Shown here: piece by piece, positions 51,170 to 59,660 of the stretch
Position numbering within the stretch: position 1 is the first letter of the stretch
How the letters are laid out: each line of letters begins with the position of its first letter
Assembly: GCF_009696145.1 (NCBI RefSeq)
Contig: NZ_VUMO01000001.1
Coordinates: 248,001 to 312,000 of the forward strand
Source of the DNA: Pseudoramibacter porci
GTDB lineage: Bacteria > Bacillota > Clostridia > Eubacteriales > Eubacteriaceae
Length of the DNA stretch: 64,000 nucleotides
Reading direction: 5' to 3'
The notes under the pieces: model-generated
The model's input: the letters and a program-made list of their open reading frames with translations, nothing else
What the model was told of the DNA's origin: nothing
The model's database searches: none
Program-made: the position numbers and the translations under genes

Positions 51170-53098
51170 ATGGGACTTACATTAACTGAAAAAATCATCA
51201 AGGACCATCTGGTTGTTGGAAAAATGGAAAAAGGGACTGAAATTGGCATTCACATCGATCAGACTTTGACCCAAGATTCGACGGGGACAATGGCCTACAT
51301 GCAGCTTGAAGCGATGGAAGTTCCGAGAGTTAAAACAAAACGGTCTCTGGCGTATATTGATCACAATATGCTCCAGGAAGGACCAGAAAATATGGATGAC
51401 CATTTATTCATTCAGTCGATGGCAAAAAAACACGGGATCTATTTTTCACGTCCAGGCAATGGCATTTGCCATCAGGTTGAAATCGAACGGTTCGGGGTAC
51501 CGGGACAGACGCTTCTGGGATCGGACAGCCACACACCGACGGGCGGCGGGATTGGGATGCTCGCCATAGGTGCCGGCGGACTGGATGTCGCTGTTGCCAT
51601 GGCAGGCGGCGAGTATTACATTACGATGCCTGAAATTGTGAAGGTTGAGCTGACCGGCAAGCTGAGAAAGGGCGTTGCGTCGAAGGATATTATTCTCGAA
51701 GTGCTCCGGCAGTGTACGGTTAAGGGCGGCGTTAACAAGGTTTTTGAATATACAGGGCCTGGTGTTGCGACACTGACTGTACCGGAACGTGCAACGATTA
51801 CCAATATGGGTGCGGAGCTTGGGGCAACGACGTCTGTTTTCCCGTCAGACGACATGACAAGAGCCTTTTTGAAAGCTCAGGAAAGGGAAGATGACTTTAC
51901 GCCGCTTGCTGCGGATGACGATGCAGAATACGATCAGGTTGTTAAGGTCGACTTGTCGACACTCGAACCGTTAGTGGCTTGTCCGCACAGCCCAGACGCC
52001 GTCAAAAAAGTTTCAGAACTGGAAGGCATGCCGATCAATCAAGTCTGCATCGGATCCTGCACCAATTCTTCGTATTTGGATTTGATGAAGGTTGCCGCAA
52101 TTATGAAGGGCAAAACGGTCGCAGAAAATGTCGAAATGGTTGTTGCACCGGGATCCCGTCAAGTTCTGACCATGTTGGCCGAAAACGGCGCATTGGCTGA
52201 TATCCTTTCGACAGGCGCTCGGGTTTTGGAATGTGGATGCGGCCCGTGCATTGGCATGGGACAGGCGCCGTGTACCGATGGGGTTTCACTGCGGACTTTT
52301 AACCGCAACTTCAAAGGGCGTTCCGGGACTGTATCTGGACAGATTTATCTGCTGAGTCCAGAAACGGCAGCAATTTCTGCGATTACCGGTGTTTTAACCA
52401 GTCCTCTTGGAAAAGTTGATTTGCCGGACATCGACATGCCGCACCACTTCAAGGTCAACGACAATGCAATCGTTCCACCGGCATCGGAAGAAGAAGCGAA
52501 AGAAATTGAAATTATCAGAGGGCCGAATATTAAGCCTTTCCCGCTTTCAGAAGCGCTTAAAGATGAGCTGCAGGGGATTGCACTGATTCATGTCGAAGAT
52601 AACATCACAACTGATCACATTATGCCGTCGAACGCAAAACTGCTGCCGTTCCGCTCCAATATCCCGCATTTGGCAAATTATTGCCTGACGCCGTGCGATC
52701 CGGAATTCCCCGAACGCGCCAAAGCAAATCCAGGCGGTTTTATCATCGCCGGTTCCAATTACGGCCAGGGCTCGAGCCGTGAACATGCAGCGTTGGCGCC
52801 AGTCTATTTAGGCGTTCAAGGCGTTGTTGCCAAATCATTTGCGAGAATTCACAAGAATAATTTGATTAACAACGGGATTCTTCCGCTGATTTTCAAAAAT
52901 GAAGCAGACTATGATGATATTGATGTCGGCGATTCCCTTAGCATTTCCGATGCGATTCATGCTATTGGAACAGGAAACGTCACGATGACCAATGAAACCA
53001 AAGGACACTCCTACGAATTGGGGATTGAAATATCAGAAAGACAGCGTGAAATGCTCGTCGCAGGTGGTTTAATCAATAAAATCAAAGCCAATAAGTAA
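51170..53098 (+). CDS. Aconitate hydratase (short, mitochondrial-like type)
   Basis: A 642-residue aconitase of the single-chain family with swivel domain at the C-terminus. Iron-sulfur cluster Cys lie in IGSCTNSSY and LECGCGPCIGMG; substrate residues in GSDSHTPTGGG and FIIAGSNYGQGSSREHAALAP. It is shorter than AcnA/AcnB, resembling the archaeal/Firmicutes form used to make 2-oxoglutarate for glutamate. The start ATG 51170 follows AAAGGAG; a longer in-frame extension has no ribosome site. Extended -10 TGTTATAAT (about 51124-51131) precedes it. Confidence 0.93.
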   Translation: MGLTLTEKIIKDHLVVGKMEKGTEIGIHIDQTLTQDSTGTMAYMQLEAMEVPRVKTKRSLAYIDHNMLQEGPENMDDHLFIQSMAKKHGIYFSRPGNGICHQVEIERFGVPGQTLLGSDSHTPTGGGIGMLAIGAGGLDVAVAMAGGEYYITMPEIVKVELTGKLRKGVASKDIILEVLRQCTVKGGVNKVFEYTGPGVATLTVPERATITNMGAELGATTSVFPSDDMTRAFLKAQEREDDFTPLAADDDAEYDQVVKVDLSTLEPLVACPHSPDAVKKVSELEGMPINQVCIGSCTNSSYLDLMKVAAIMKGKTVAENVEMVVAPGSRQVLTMLAENGALADILSTGARVLECGCGPCIGMGQAPCTDGVSLRTFNRNFKGRSGTVSGQIYLLSPETAAISAITGVLTSPLGKVDLPDIDMPHHFKVNDNAIVPPASEEEAKEIEIIRGPNIKPFPLSEALKDELQGIALIHVEDNITTDHIMPSNAKLLPFRSNIPHLANYCLTPCDPEFPERAKANPGGFIIAGSNYGQGSSREHAALAPVYLGVQGVVAKSFARIHKNNLINNGILPLIFKNEADYDDIDVGDSLSISDAIHAIGTGNVTMTNETKGHSYELGIEISERQREMLVAGGLINKIKANK

Positions 53099-53152
53099 TA
53101 ATCGGACGATATAAATTGATCGATTATTAATTAACACTGAAAGGAGGGCGCG

Positions 53153-53665
53153 ATGAATCCCTTATACGAGATGGAAATGATTTTAACGGAAGCTGAGTTT
53201 CGCAAATCATGTCAAGCGCTCTCTTCTGTGAGGATGAAACGACTGCAGATTCTTTATATCGTCATCGGCTCAATCTGCTGTTTGTGCGGCATAGCGTTTA
53301 TTCTGTCGCCGATTTTTTCGCTGATTGAGGGATTGATTATTGCAATTGCGGGTGTCCTTTTATCCGGCATACTCAATTTGAATTTAATGATTCAAGCCAA
53401 AAAAGACGTCGATAAGGCGTGGGAGGCACATCCGGAATTGCACAATATCGTCATTCACGTTACTTTTTTTGAGGATCATTTTACGCAGACAACGCCAATG
53501 GTCAGCAACAATGTTGACTATACAGATTTAAAGAAGATCATCGAAACGGAAACCAATTATTATTTAATGACAGATGAGACCAGCGGTGCGATTATTGTAA
53601 AGGCTCGTTGCACTTCTGGGCTCATTGATACAATTCAAAATCTTCAAAGACGGATTCGCTCTTAA
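53153..53665 (+). CDS. YcxB-like membrane protein
   Basis: A 170-residue protein with a short N-terminal segment, two adjacent membrane helices (about 32-78, split by a short turn) and a C-terminal soluble domain of about 90 residues with the beta-rich pattern of YcxB-like proteins (IHVTFFEDHFTQTT, YTDLKKIIETETNYYLMT). Function unknown in the family. GGAGG precedes the ATG. It lies 54 nt after the aconitase gene and could be co-transcribed. Confidence 0.78.
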   Translation: MNPLYEMEMILTEAEFRKSCQALSSVRMKRLQILYIVIGSICCLCGIAFILSPIFSLIEGLIIAIAGVLLSGILNLNLMIQAKKDVDKAWEAHPELHNIVIHVTFFEDHFTQTTPMVSNNVDYTDLKKIIETETNYYLMTDETSGAIIVKARCTSGLIDTIQNLQRRIRS

Positions 53666-53758
53666 ATTTCATGACCGGATTGACGAAAAAATAATCTTCA
53701 TGCTTGATAAATTGTCAAGATCATTTATAATTAAAAACATAAGCATTTTTCACCTTGG

Positions 53759-53788
53759 TGTCCTGTTCGAGAGAGCAGGGCATTTTTG
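53759..53788 (+). terminator. Terminator after the YcxB-like gene
   Basis: TGTCCTGTTC and GAGCAGGGCA form a stem with a tetranucleotide loop and a five-T tail, with G:T pairs. Confidence 0.8.
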
Positions 53789-53845
53789 TTTGCCATCAGA
53801 GCGTGAAAAATAATCGTTTCTTAACTAGAAAAGCGTGCGCGATCA

Positions 53846-53924
53846 TGTTATAATAGTAACGCCAAAACGATACAGTTTTGTATATTTCCTAATTTCTTTG
53901 CCCCGCTAATCCCGGGGCATTTTT
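53846..53924 (+). promoter_or_regulatory. Extended -10 promoter followed by short terminated leader
   Basis: TGTTATAAT (53846-53854; -35 weak) should start transcription near 53861. The roughly 60-nt product contains AAAAC-GTTTT hairpin (53863-53880) and then a GC-rich stem TGCCCCG with CGGGGCA (53899-53919) followed by five T, 40 nt before the next gene. This looks like an attenuator or a very short free RNA. Confidence 0.6.
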
Positions 53925-53964
53925 ATTAGAGTGTACAGAAACTGATCAGTAACGGAGAAATCAA

Positions 53965-54477
53965 ATGAGTCAAAATTTAGAAAAACAAAACGAAGAAGAA
54001 ATTAAGAAAAAAATCATCGAGCAAATCGATCAGGAAAAACAGGACGCCCAGCAAAGACGAGACAACAAAAGCGGCAGCTTGCATACTGAAAAGGATAAAA
54101 TGCTGGGATATAAGGTGTTTTTAGGTATTTGGAACACCTTTGTTTTCGCTGTAGGCTGGTATTTATTCTATAATTATAAAATTTTCGAATATTATTCAAG
54201 GCCAGGGTATCTTGTGGTAATCTGTCTTTTTGTGATTGCTTATATTAATCTAGTGGCCTTTTATCACGCTTTTGATTTTAGTCATAAATCAAAGGCACGG
54301 TTGATTTTTGCCAATACGATTTCCATCGGAACAGTTGATATTTTGATCTATTTAGGCGGCTGCTTATTTAACGCCGGATATATTGATGTGAAACCGGGGA
54401 TTATCATGGCTGCGATCCAGATCGTCGTCACTTGGGTCATCGTCAATCTGGCAAAAAGCCATGCGAATTTAACTTAA
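53965..54477 (+). CDS. Membrane protein with charged N-terminal helix
   Basis: A 170-residue protein: a highly charged N-terminal segment (about 1-45, rich in Lys, Glu and Gln, probably coiled coil) and four hydrophobic helices (about 48-70, 80-98, 112-132 and 140-163). I do not recognise a family. It is preceded by the terminated leader at 53846 and followed by a promoter-bearing gap. AGCGG... no strong ribosome site is visible; TAACGGAG lies about ten bases upstream. Confidence 0.7.
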   Translation: MSQNLEKQNEEEIKKKIIEQIDQEKQDAQQRRDNKSGSLHTEKDKMLGYKVFLGIWNTFVFAVGWYLFYNYKIFEYYSRPGYLVVICLFVIAYINLVAFYHAFDFSHKSKARLIFANTISIGTVDILIYLGGCLFNAGYIDVKPGIIMAAIQIVVTWVIVNLAKSHANLT

Positions 54478-54611
54478 AGAATTAATTTATACGCATTTTG
54501 CTGGAGCCTTTACAAAATATACAAATTTTATTGATTTAAATAAAAAATTAATGAAAAAGTTTACGAAGCGTGCTATAATTGGTTTAACAACAAGTAAAGG
54601 AGGCGCAACTC

Positions 54612-55217
54612 ATGGGGAAAATCATTACAGTTGGCAGAGAATTTGGAAGCAATGGTCGCGCGGTTGCAAAGGCGCTTTCGGAAGCTTTGAATATCAACTA
54701 TTATGACCGCGAGTTGATCGCGTTAGCAGCAAAAAAAAGTAAGTTATCTGATGAAGAATTGGAACATGTCGATGAAACACGGGCCAATCCGTGGTTGTAT
54801 TCTTCTGTAAGCTATCAGGTTGGCAGTGGCTACACCACCATTGAACCAATCAACGATATTTTGTTCAAAGCAGAATCTGAAGTTATTGAAGAAATTGCAG
54901 CCAGTGAAGATGCTGTCATCGTTGGGCGCTGCTCCGATTACGTTCTGCGCCATAAAGTTGATAGCCGTCATATCTTTATCTATGCGCCATTGAATTACCG
55001 CATCAGTGTGGTCCAGGCCAGAGACCAGATTGACGAAAAAGAAGCGAAACGCTTGATTAAAAAAATGGATAAGCAGAGAAGGCTATATTATAACTTCTAC
55101 ACAGATCGGACGTGGAATGAGTTAAGAAATTACGATTTAGCCATCGATTCTTCAATTTTCTCACAAAAAGATATCATTAAGATTTTGAAACAGGTCTATG
55201 AAACCCTAGAAGATTAA
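54612..55217 (+). CDS. Cytidylate kinase-like family protein
   Basis: A 201-residue P-loop kinase-like protein. The start MGKIITVGREFGSNGRAVAK contains an altered Walker A-like GSNGRAV, and YYDRELIALAA, the Arg-rich AVIVGRCSDYVL and ARDQIDEKEAKRLIKKMD fit the cytidylate kinase-2 family (found widely in Firmicutes, often with unproven substrate). It is not the usual Cmk found with rpsA, so a nucleoside-monophosphate role is not certain. GGAGG precedes the ATG by 9 bases. Confidence 0.85.
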   Translation: MGKIITVGREFGSNGRAVAKALSEALNINYYDRELIALAAKKSKLSDEELEHVDETRANPWLYSSVSYQVGSGYTTIEPINDILFKAESEVIEEIAASEDAVIVGRCSDYVLRHKVDSRHIFIYAPLNYRISVVQARDQIDEKEAKRLIKKMDKQRRLYYNFYTDRTWNELRNYDLAIDSSIFSQKDIIKILKQVYETLED

Positions 55218-55235
55218 TGATTTTTTGAAGATTAT

Positions 55236-55266
55236 GCCGGCAGATTTAATTCTGCCGGTTTTTTTA
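55236..55266 (+). terminator. Terminator of the kinase-like gene
   Basis: CCGGCAGA and TCTGCCGG form a stem around TTTAAT with seven T after it. Confidence 0.9.
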
Positions 55267-55267
55267 C

Positions 55268-55296
55268 TTGAAAATCGGAAAAATAATCGTTATAAT
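55268..55296 (+). promoter_or_regulatory. Promoter of tRNA-Pro
   Basis: TTGAAA (55268-55273) and TATAAT (55291-55296) with 17-nt spacer, 11 nt before the tRNA. Confidence 0.85.
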
Positions 55297-55307
55297 AAAT
55301 GCGATGT

Positions 55308-55384
55308 CTGGGTGTGGCGCAGTTTGGTAGCGCGCGTGAATGGGGTTCACGAGGCCGGAGGTTCGATTCCTCTCACTCAGACCA
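55308..55384 (+). tRNA. tRNA-Pro (anticodon GGG)
   Basis: Cloverleaf: acceptor CTGGGTG with CACTCAG, D-arm GCGCAGTTTGGTAGCGC, anticodon stem CGTGA/TCACG with loop ATGGGGT (anticodon GGG), T-arm GGAGGTTCGATTCCTC, discriminator A and encoded CCA. The downstream division gene cluster begins 25 nt later and may share its promoter. Confidence 0.96.
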
Positions 55385-55409
55385 TTTTTTATTGGGAGAT
55401 TAATTCAAT

Positions 55410-56648
55410 ATGAGTCAACAGATGCGGCAAAAAAAAAGACAAGCTCAACGAAAAAAAATATTGATGCTATGTCTTATTTTTTTGGCAATAATAGCATTTG
55501 GATTTATTATACACATAAGAAGAAGTGCGACAGGATTACTTGAACAGAGTAGTTATGTTGACACGATATCTTCTGAAGTTTATTTTTTTAAACATTCTGA
55601 TTATATAGAAATCAACAACTTTAGGTCAGCGGACTTAACCAGCAGTGAAGGCAGTAAAGTCAATGGCTATTCGCCGTTAACGAAGAAAAAAATGACGGTC
55701 AGCGGCGATTATCTCAGTGCTCAAATCTCAACCATTAATCAAATATTAAAGAACAAGGATTATCTTCATTACGATCAGATTGTCGACCAAATTGAAAACA
55801 ACTTTAAAGGTCTAGACAAATTGACGAGTCAGATGTCATCCGAGCAGGAAAAGAAAAAAACTTATCTTGTTAATGCGTCTGCTTATTTTGGTATGAACCG
55901 AAAAGAGCTCATTGCGAAGCGCCGTCAGCTGAAAAAGATACAGAATAAAAAACACCGAAAAATTGTTTTAAGCGATTTGAGCATGCTGTCATCGGGTTAT
56001 GTGTACGGAACAGTAAATCCGATGGAAAAAGTTGTGACAGAAAATGTTTTGCCTTATATTGACAGCGGCTTTTTAAACAGTATTCAAAAAATTGATCAAC
56101 AGGATGAGAATGCGCTCAAGGTTGTGGACAACGATCACCTATACGCCGCTTTTACTGTCAATTCAAATACAGTCGTTCAAAACGAGGATGAGGTTAAAAA
56201 GCTGAAGAAAAAGGTCATTGGCACAACGACTCAAAAAAAAGACGTAGCCTATTACAACAAGCTTGTAAAACGCGTTGACTTGCTTTGGCAATACCCGCAG
56301 ATATCTATCGTAAAAAATAATAAGAAATATAATTGCTATGTAGTCAATATCATGAAATCCGGCAACAAAAAAATCGTAGTTGTGATGTTCAAAGATTATG
56401 TTTCAGTTTTTGCGAACGACAATATACTTAAAACCGATGTCAATGTTCAAAGCTTTAATTCTTACGAGGTGCCGAAATCTGCGGTTACAACGCAAGGAAA
56501 CAACCAGTACCTGACACTGCTTCAAAAAGGGTATTTTCGGAGGAAGGTGAAGGTCAAAGTCAGCCGCTATGATGGCAGAAAAGCGATTTTGGCCGTGGCA
56601 GATAATCCTGATCTGTCTTCGAATGCAATGTATTGTGTTTATCCCTAA
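55410..56648 (+). CDS. HlyD-like membrane-anchored protein
   Basis: A 412-residue protein with a basic N-terminus, one membrane anchor (about 17-36, LMLCLIFLAIIAFGFIIHI) and a large extracytoplasmic part with helical hairpin (about 110-200, Lys-rich) and beta-barrel-like end. Such HlyD-family adaptor-like proteins are often found at this place, before yggS and sepF, in clostridial genomes. Their role in division or envelope is not established. GGGAG precedes the ATG by 11 bases. No transporter partner gene is next to it. Confidence 0.65.
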   Translation: MSQQMRQKKRQAQRKKILMLCLIFLAIIAFGFIIHIRRSATGLLEQSSYVDTISSEVYFFKHSDYIEINNFRSADLTSSEGSKVNGYSPLTKKKMTVSGDYLSAQISTINQILKNKDYLHYDQIVDQIENNFKGLDKLTSQMSSEQEKKKTYLVNASAYFGMNRKELIAKRRQLKKIQNKKHRKIVLSDLSMLSSGYVYGTVNPMEKVVTENVLPYIDSGFLNSIQKIDQQDENALKVVDNDHLYAAFTVNSNTVVQNEDEVKKLKKKVIGTTTQKKDVAYYNKLVKRVDLLWQYPQISIVKNNKKYNCYVVNIMKSGNKKIVVVMFKDYVSVFANDNILKTDVNVQSFNSYEVPKSAVTTQGNNQYLTLLQKGYFRRKVKVKVSRYDGRKAILAVADNPDLSSNAMYCVYP

Positions 56649-56668
56649 AAATAGAAAGAAGGATTAAA

Positions 56669-57361
56669 ATGGAAATAGTATCAGAAAAGAGCGACTTGGA
56701 TTACAGAGAAAAAATACAGCGAAACATTGAAAAAATTAAAAGCGATATACCGGACGACGTGACCCTTGTTGCAGTGACAAAGATGCATACGGTCAACGAA
56801 ACGCAGGCCGTGGTGGACGCAGGTGTATACGATCTTGGGGAAAACCGCGAACAGGATCTGATGGCGAAAAAGGACAAGATTCAAGGACCTGTGCGCTGGC
56901 ACTTTATCGGGCATCTGCAAACCAATAAAGTCAAATATTTAGTCGGGCAGGTTGCGCTGATTCATTCGATTTCTTCAATGAAGCTGATCAATAAAGTCGA
57001 AACGGAATCCGAAAAAAAAGATGTCGTGACCGATATTCTGCTGCAGTTTAATTTGGCGGATGAAGACACAAAATCGGGTTTTGATGCGACGGAATTAGAT
57101 GCAGCTGTCTCGCGCGTTGCCCAATGCGCGCACATTCGGCTCCGTGGACTTATGTGTATTGGACCGATGACAGAAAATTCTGATAAAATACATAAAATAT
57201 TTGCCCAATTAAAGCAGATGTATGATAAAATAAAAATAACGTACAAAAATGGCGATAACGAAATTGATACTTTGTCAATGGGGATGACGAATGATTATCC
57301 GATCGCAGTTGAAGAGGGCGCGACGATGATTCGGGTCGGGCGCAAAATATTTGAACGCTAA
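56669..57361 (+). CDS. yggS: YggS/PLPBP pyridoxal-phosphate homeostasis protein
   Basis: A 230-residue single-domain TIM-barrel (alanine racemase N-terminal fold) that binds pyridoxal 5'-phosphate and keeps its free level in check. The PLP lysine is in LVAVTKMHT (Lys about 36); GENREQDLMAK, WHFIGHLQTNKVKYL and GLMCIGPM with LSMGMTNDYPIAVEEGATM are typical. In Firmicutes it is part of the ylm division cluster. ATG 56669 follows GAAGGA. It is followed by sepF after 14 bases. Confidence 0.95.
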   Translation: MEIVSEKSDLDYREKIQRNIEKIKSDIPDDVTLVAVTKMHTVNETQAVVDAGVYDLGENREQDLMAKKDKIQGPVRWHFIGHLQTNKVKYLVGQVALIHSISSMKLINKVETESEKKDVVTDILLQFNLADEDTKSGFDATELDAAVSRVAQCAHIRLRGLMCIGPMTENSDKIHKIFAQLKQMYDKIKITYKNGDNEIDTLSMGMTNDYPIAVEEGATMIRVGRKIFER

Positions 57362-57375
57362 GGAGAAAAGCTGAA

Positions 57376-57882
57376 ATGGCAAATGAAAAATTCAAAGATA
57401 GAATCGTAAGTATGTTCACTGTGGGCGATGACGATTATGATGAATACGAAGACGAAGCGTATACAGAAGGTGCAGAAATGGACGAAACTGTCGACGACCA
57501 GGATCAAGAAGCCGCACGTCCGGAACATCATAAAAAACACAATGGTTCTTACGATGCGCCATTAGCAGGAGGCGCTCAAGTTCTGGTTTTAAGTCCAGAG
57601 TTCTTTAGCGATGCGCCAAGTATCGTCAATAAAATCAAGGAAAATAAAACCGTTGTTGTCAATTTGAAGAATACGGAATATGAAGATGGCCGAAAGATAT
57701 TTGACTTCTTAAATGGAGCAGTTTTTGCACTTGAAGGTACCATTAACCGTATTGCCGATAATGTTTTTATTCTCGCTCCGAAGCAAGTCTCGGTCTCGAC
57801 TGAAATGCAGAAGGATGAAGATGAGCTTTCGGCAAAGCCGATGTTGGATTTTGACGGCGAACCAAGTGATGAAGCCAATTAA
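57376..57882 (+). CDS. sepF: Cell division protein SepF
   Basis: A 168-residue protein of the FtsZ-ring. An N-terminal amphipathic helix (MANEKFKDRIVSMFTVG) would bind the membrane, an acidic linker follows (about 18-55, DDDYDEYEDEA), and the SepF core (about 65-145) has the VLSPEFFSDAPSIVNKIKEN and KNTEYEDGRKIFDFLNGAVF pattern. It anchors FtsZ filaments to the membrane. ylmG (yggT), normally next, is absent; a terminator follows. Confidence 0.94.
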   Translation: MANEKFKDRIVSMFTVGDDDYDEYEDEAYTEGAEMDETVDDQDQEAARPEHHKKHNGSYDAPLAGGAQVLVLSPEFFSDAPSIVNKIKENKTVVVNLKNTEYEDGRKIFDFLNGAVFALEGTINRIADNVFILAPKQVSVSTEMQKDEDELSAKPMLDFDGEPSDEAN

Positions 57883-57908
57883 TAAAAGAGATTTGATTAA
57901 ATGAGAAG

Positions 57909-57937
57909 AGCCGCAAGTATAAACTTGCGGCTTTTTT
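57909..57937 (+). terminator. Terminator between sepF and ylmH
   Basis: AGCCGCAAGT pairs with ACTTGCGGCT around ATAA, followed by six T. It splits the division cluster into two transcription units or attenuates it. Confidence 0.9.
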
Positions 57938-57951
57938 GATTCGATTCTCTA

Positions 57952-58716
57952 ATGAATGATTTTATGAACGAAAAAAAAGAAAATGTTGTTCTTTCAAGGA
58001 TTGAAGATGCGGTCTACAAGCAAGATCGACTTTATTTTTTCGATTTCTACGATGAGGCGATGCAGGCAAAAATCGAGATGTTTCTACAAAAAAATAAAGC
58101 GCATTATGTGTTAGACGGCGGATTTCCAGATGCGGCCAGAAAAAAGCTCTGTGTCATTCCGACGGACTGGATATCGTTTATTGATCCTAAAAAAGATATT
58201 GATTGGCCCATGATGGCGGTTCGCTTTCCAAGAAATTTTGCTTTTGCGCATCGCCATGTACTGGGCACGCTGATGGGCCTCGGTATTGAACATAAATGTA
58301 TTGGTGATATCAATTTAGATGAGGATGAATGTCAGGTTATTTTCGATGAAAAAATTTATCCATTTTTAAAAAACGAGTTTGTTTCGATTAGAGGGCGAAG
58401 CATCAATCCGCAATATTTCGATTATCAGCATATTCGTCCTTTTGCACTCAAGACGAAAAATCTAGTGATCACTGTCAATTCGCCGAGAATCGACGCGGTG
58501 ATTGACCGCATATGGGGCATTTCCAGGCAAACTGCGGAAGCGGCTGTCAGACAGTCTCGCGTTCGGGTTAATTACACGGAAATCACGAAAAAAGATTTTT
58601 CAGTCAAGGCTGGGGACATCATTTCCTTTCGAGGAAAGGGCAAGGCGAAAATTGCTGCTTTTATTGGAAAGTCGAAAAAGGGGAAAATTCAAATTCAGGT
58701 TGAAAAATATTTATGA
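57952..58716 (+). CDS. ylmH: YlmH-type S4-domain RNA-binding protein
   Basis: A 254-residue protein with a YlmH core domain and a C-terminal S4 RNA-binding domain (about 180-250; RQSRVRVNYTEITKKDFSVKAGDIISFRGKGKAKI). Members associate with ribosomes, and in Bacillus YlmH acts on stalled 50S-peptidyl-tRNA complexes together with rescue factors, which is notable because rqcH lies just downstream in this window. The start ATG at 57952 has no strong ribosome site; ATG 57964 is an alternative. Its stop overlaps the next start. Confidence 0.88.
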   Translation: MNDFMNEKKENVVLSRIEDAVYKQDRLYFFDFYDEAMQAKIEMFLQKNKAHYVLDGGFPDAARKKLCVIPTDWISFIDPKKDIDWPMMAVRFPRNFAFAHRHVLGTLMGLGIEHKCIGDINLDEDECQVIFDEKIYPFLKNEFVSIRGRSINPQYFDYQHIRPFALKTKNLVITVNSPRIDAVIDRIWGISRQTAEAAVRQSRVRVNYTEITKKDFSVKAGDIISFRGKGKAKIAAFIGKSKKGKIQIQVEKYL

Positions 58717-59660
58717 TTGAGGATGTATTAAAAAAAACAGTTGAAACAGTTCAGCTTTGTGTTCAGCTCAATGAAAATCGGATGCGGCTCGACCGATTCT
58801 GCGCGGTTCATTTAACAAATTTATCCAGGTCTTATGTCAAAACGCTGATACAAAAGCAATATGTACAGGTCAACGGTCAAGTTAAAAAAGCTTCTTATGC
58901 CCTGAATACAAATGATAACGTAACGGTTTTGATTCCGGAACCCGAAGAAGCTCAGATCAAAGCCGAAGATATCCCGCTTAACATTGTTTATGAGGATGAC
59001 GATGTCATCGTAGTCGATAAGCCGTCGGGAATGGTTGTACATCCGGCGCCGGGAACGCCATCAGGCACTCTAGTCAATGCGCTCATGGCGCACACCGATC
59101 AGCTTTCAGCTATTAATGGCGTCAAGCGGCCGGGGATTGTGCATCGCATCGATAAGGATACATCCGGACTATTAGTGGTAGCGAAAAATGACAACGCGCA
59201 TCAGTTTTTGGCCAAACAGCTTGCTGCCCATGAAATGGTGCGTCAGTATCACGGGCTGGTCCGAGGGAATATCACAGAAGAAACGGGAACAGTAGATATG
59301 CCGCAGGGACGTCATCCTAAAGAGCGCATTAAAATGGCGGTCGTTGAAGACGGACGTCATGCGGTGACGCATTTCACGGTTATGAAACGTTTTGGAAAAT
59401 ATACAGAAATGATATTTAAGCTGGAAACAGGCAGAACACACCAGATCCGTGTGCACATGCAAGCAATCGGTCATCCGCTGGTCGGCGACCCGCTTTACGG
59501 TGTACGCCGCAGAGAACCCTTTGAAACGGATGGCCAGATGCTGCATGCGGAAAAATTGGGGTTCATTCACCCGACAACGAAGGAACTCATGGTCTTCAGG
59601 TCGCCGCTGCCAAGAATTTTTGAAGAAGCCCTGGCTTATTGCAGCAATCATCAAATGTAA
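58713..59660 (+). CDS. RluD-family 23S rRNA pseudouridine synthase
   Basis: A 315-residue enzyme with an N-terminal S4 domain (about 25-90) and a catalytic domain holding GIVHRIDKDTSGLLVVAK with the catalytic Asp at its centre. Proteins of this type make pseudouridine in 23S rRNA (RluD sites 1911, 1915, 1917). It overlaps ylmH by four bases (ATGA). The window also has rlmH, which methylates a pseudouridine made by this type of enzyme. Exact target site is not proven by sequence. Confidence 0.92.
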   Translation: MIEDVLKKTVETVQLCVQLNENRMRLDRFCAVHLTNLSRSYVKTLIQKQYVQVNGQVKKASYALNTNDNVTVLIPEPEEAQIKAEDIPLNIVYEDDDVIVVDKPSGMVVHPAPGTPSGTLVNALMAHTDQLSAINGVKRPGIVHRIDKDTSGLLVVAKNDNAHQFLAKQLAAHEMVRQYHGLVRGNITEETGTVDMPQGRHPKERIKMAVVEDGRHAVTHFTVMKRFGKYTEMIFKLETGRTHQIRVHMQAIGHPLVGDPLYGVRRREPFETDGQMLHAEKLGFIHPTTKELMVFRSPLPRIFEEALAYCSNHQM

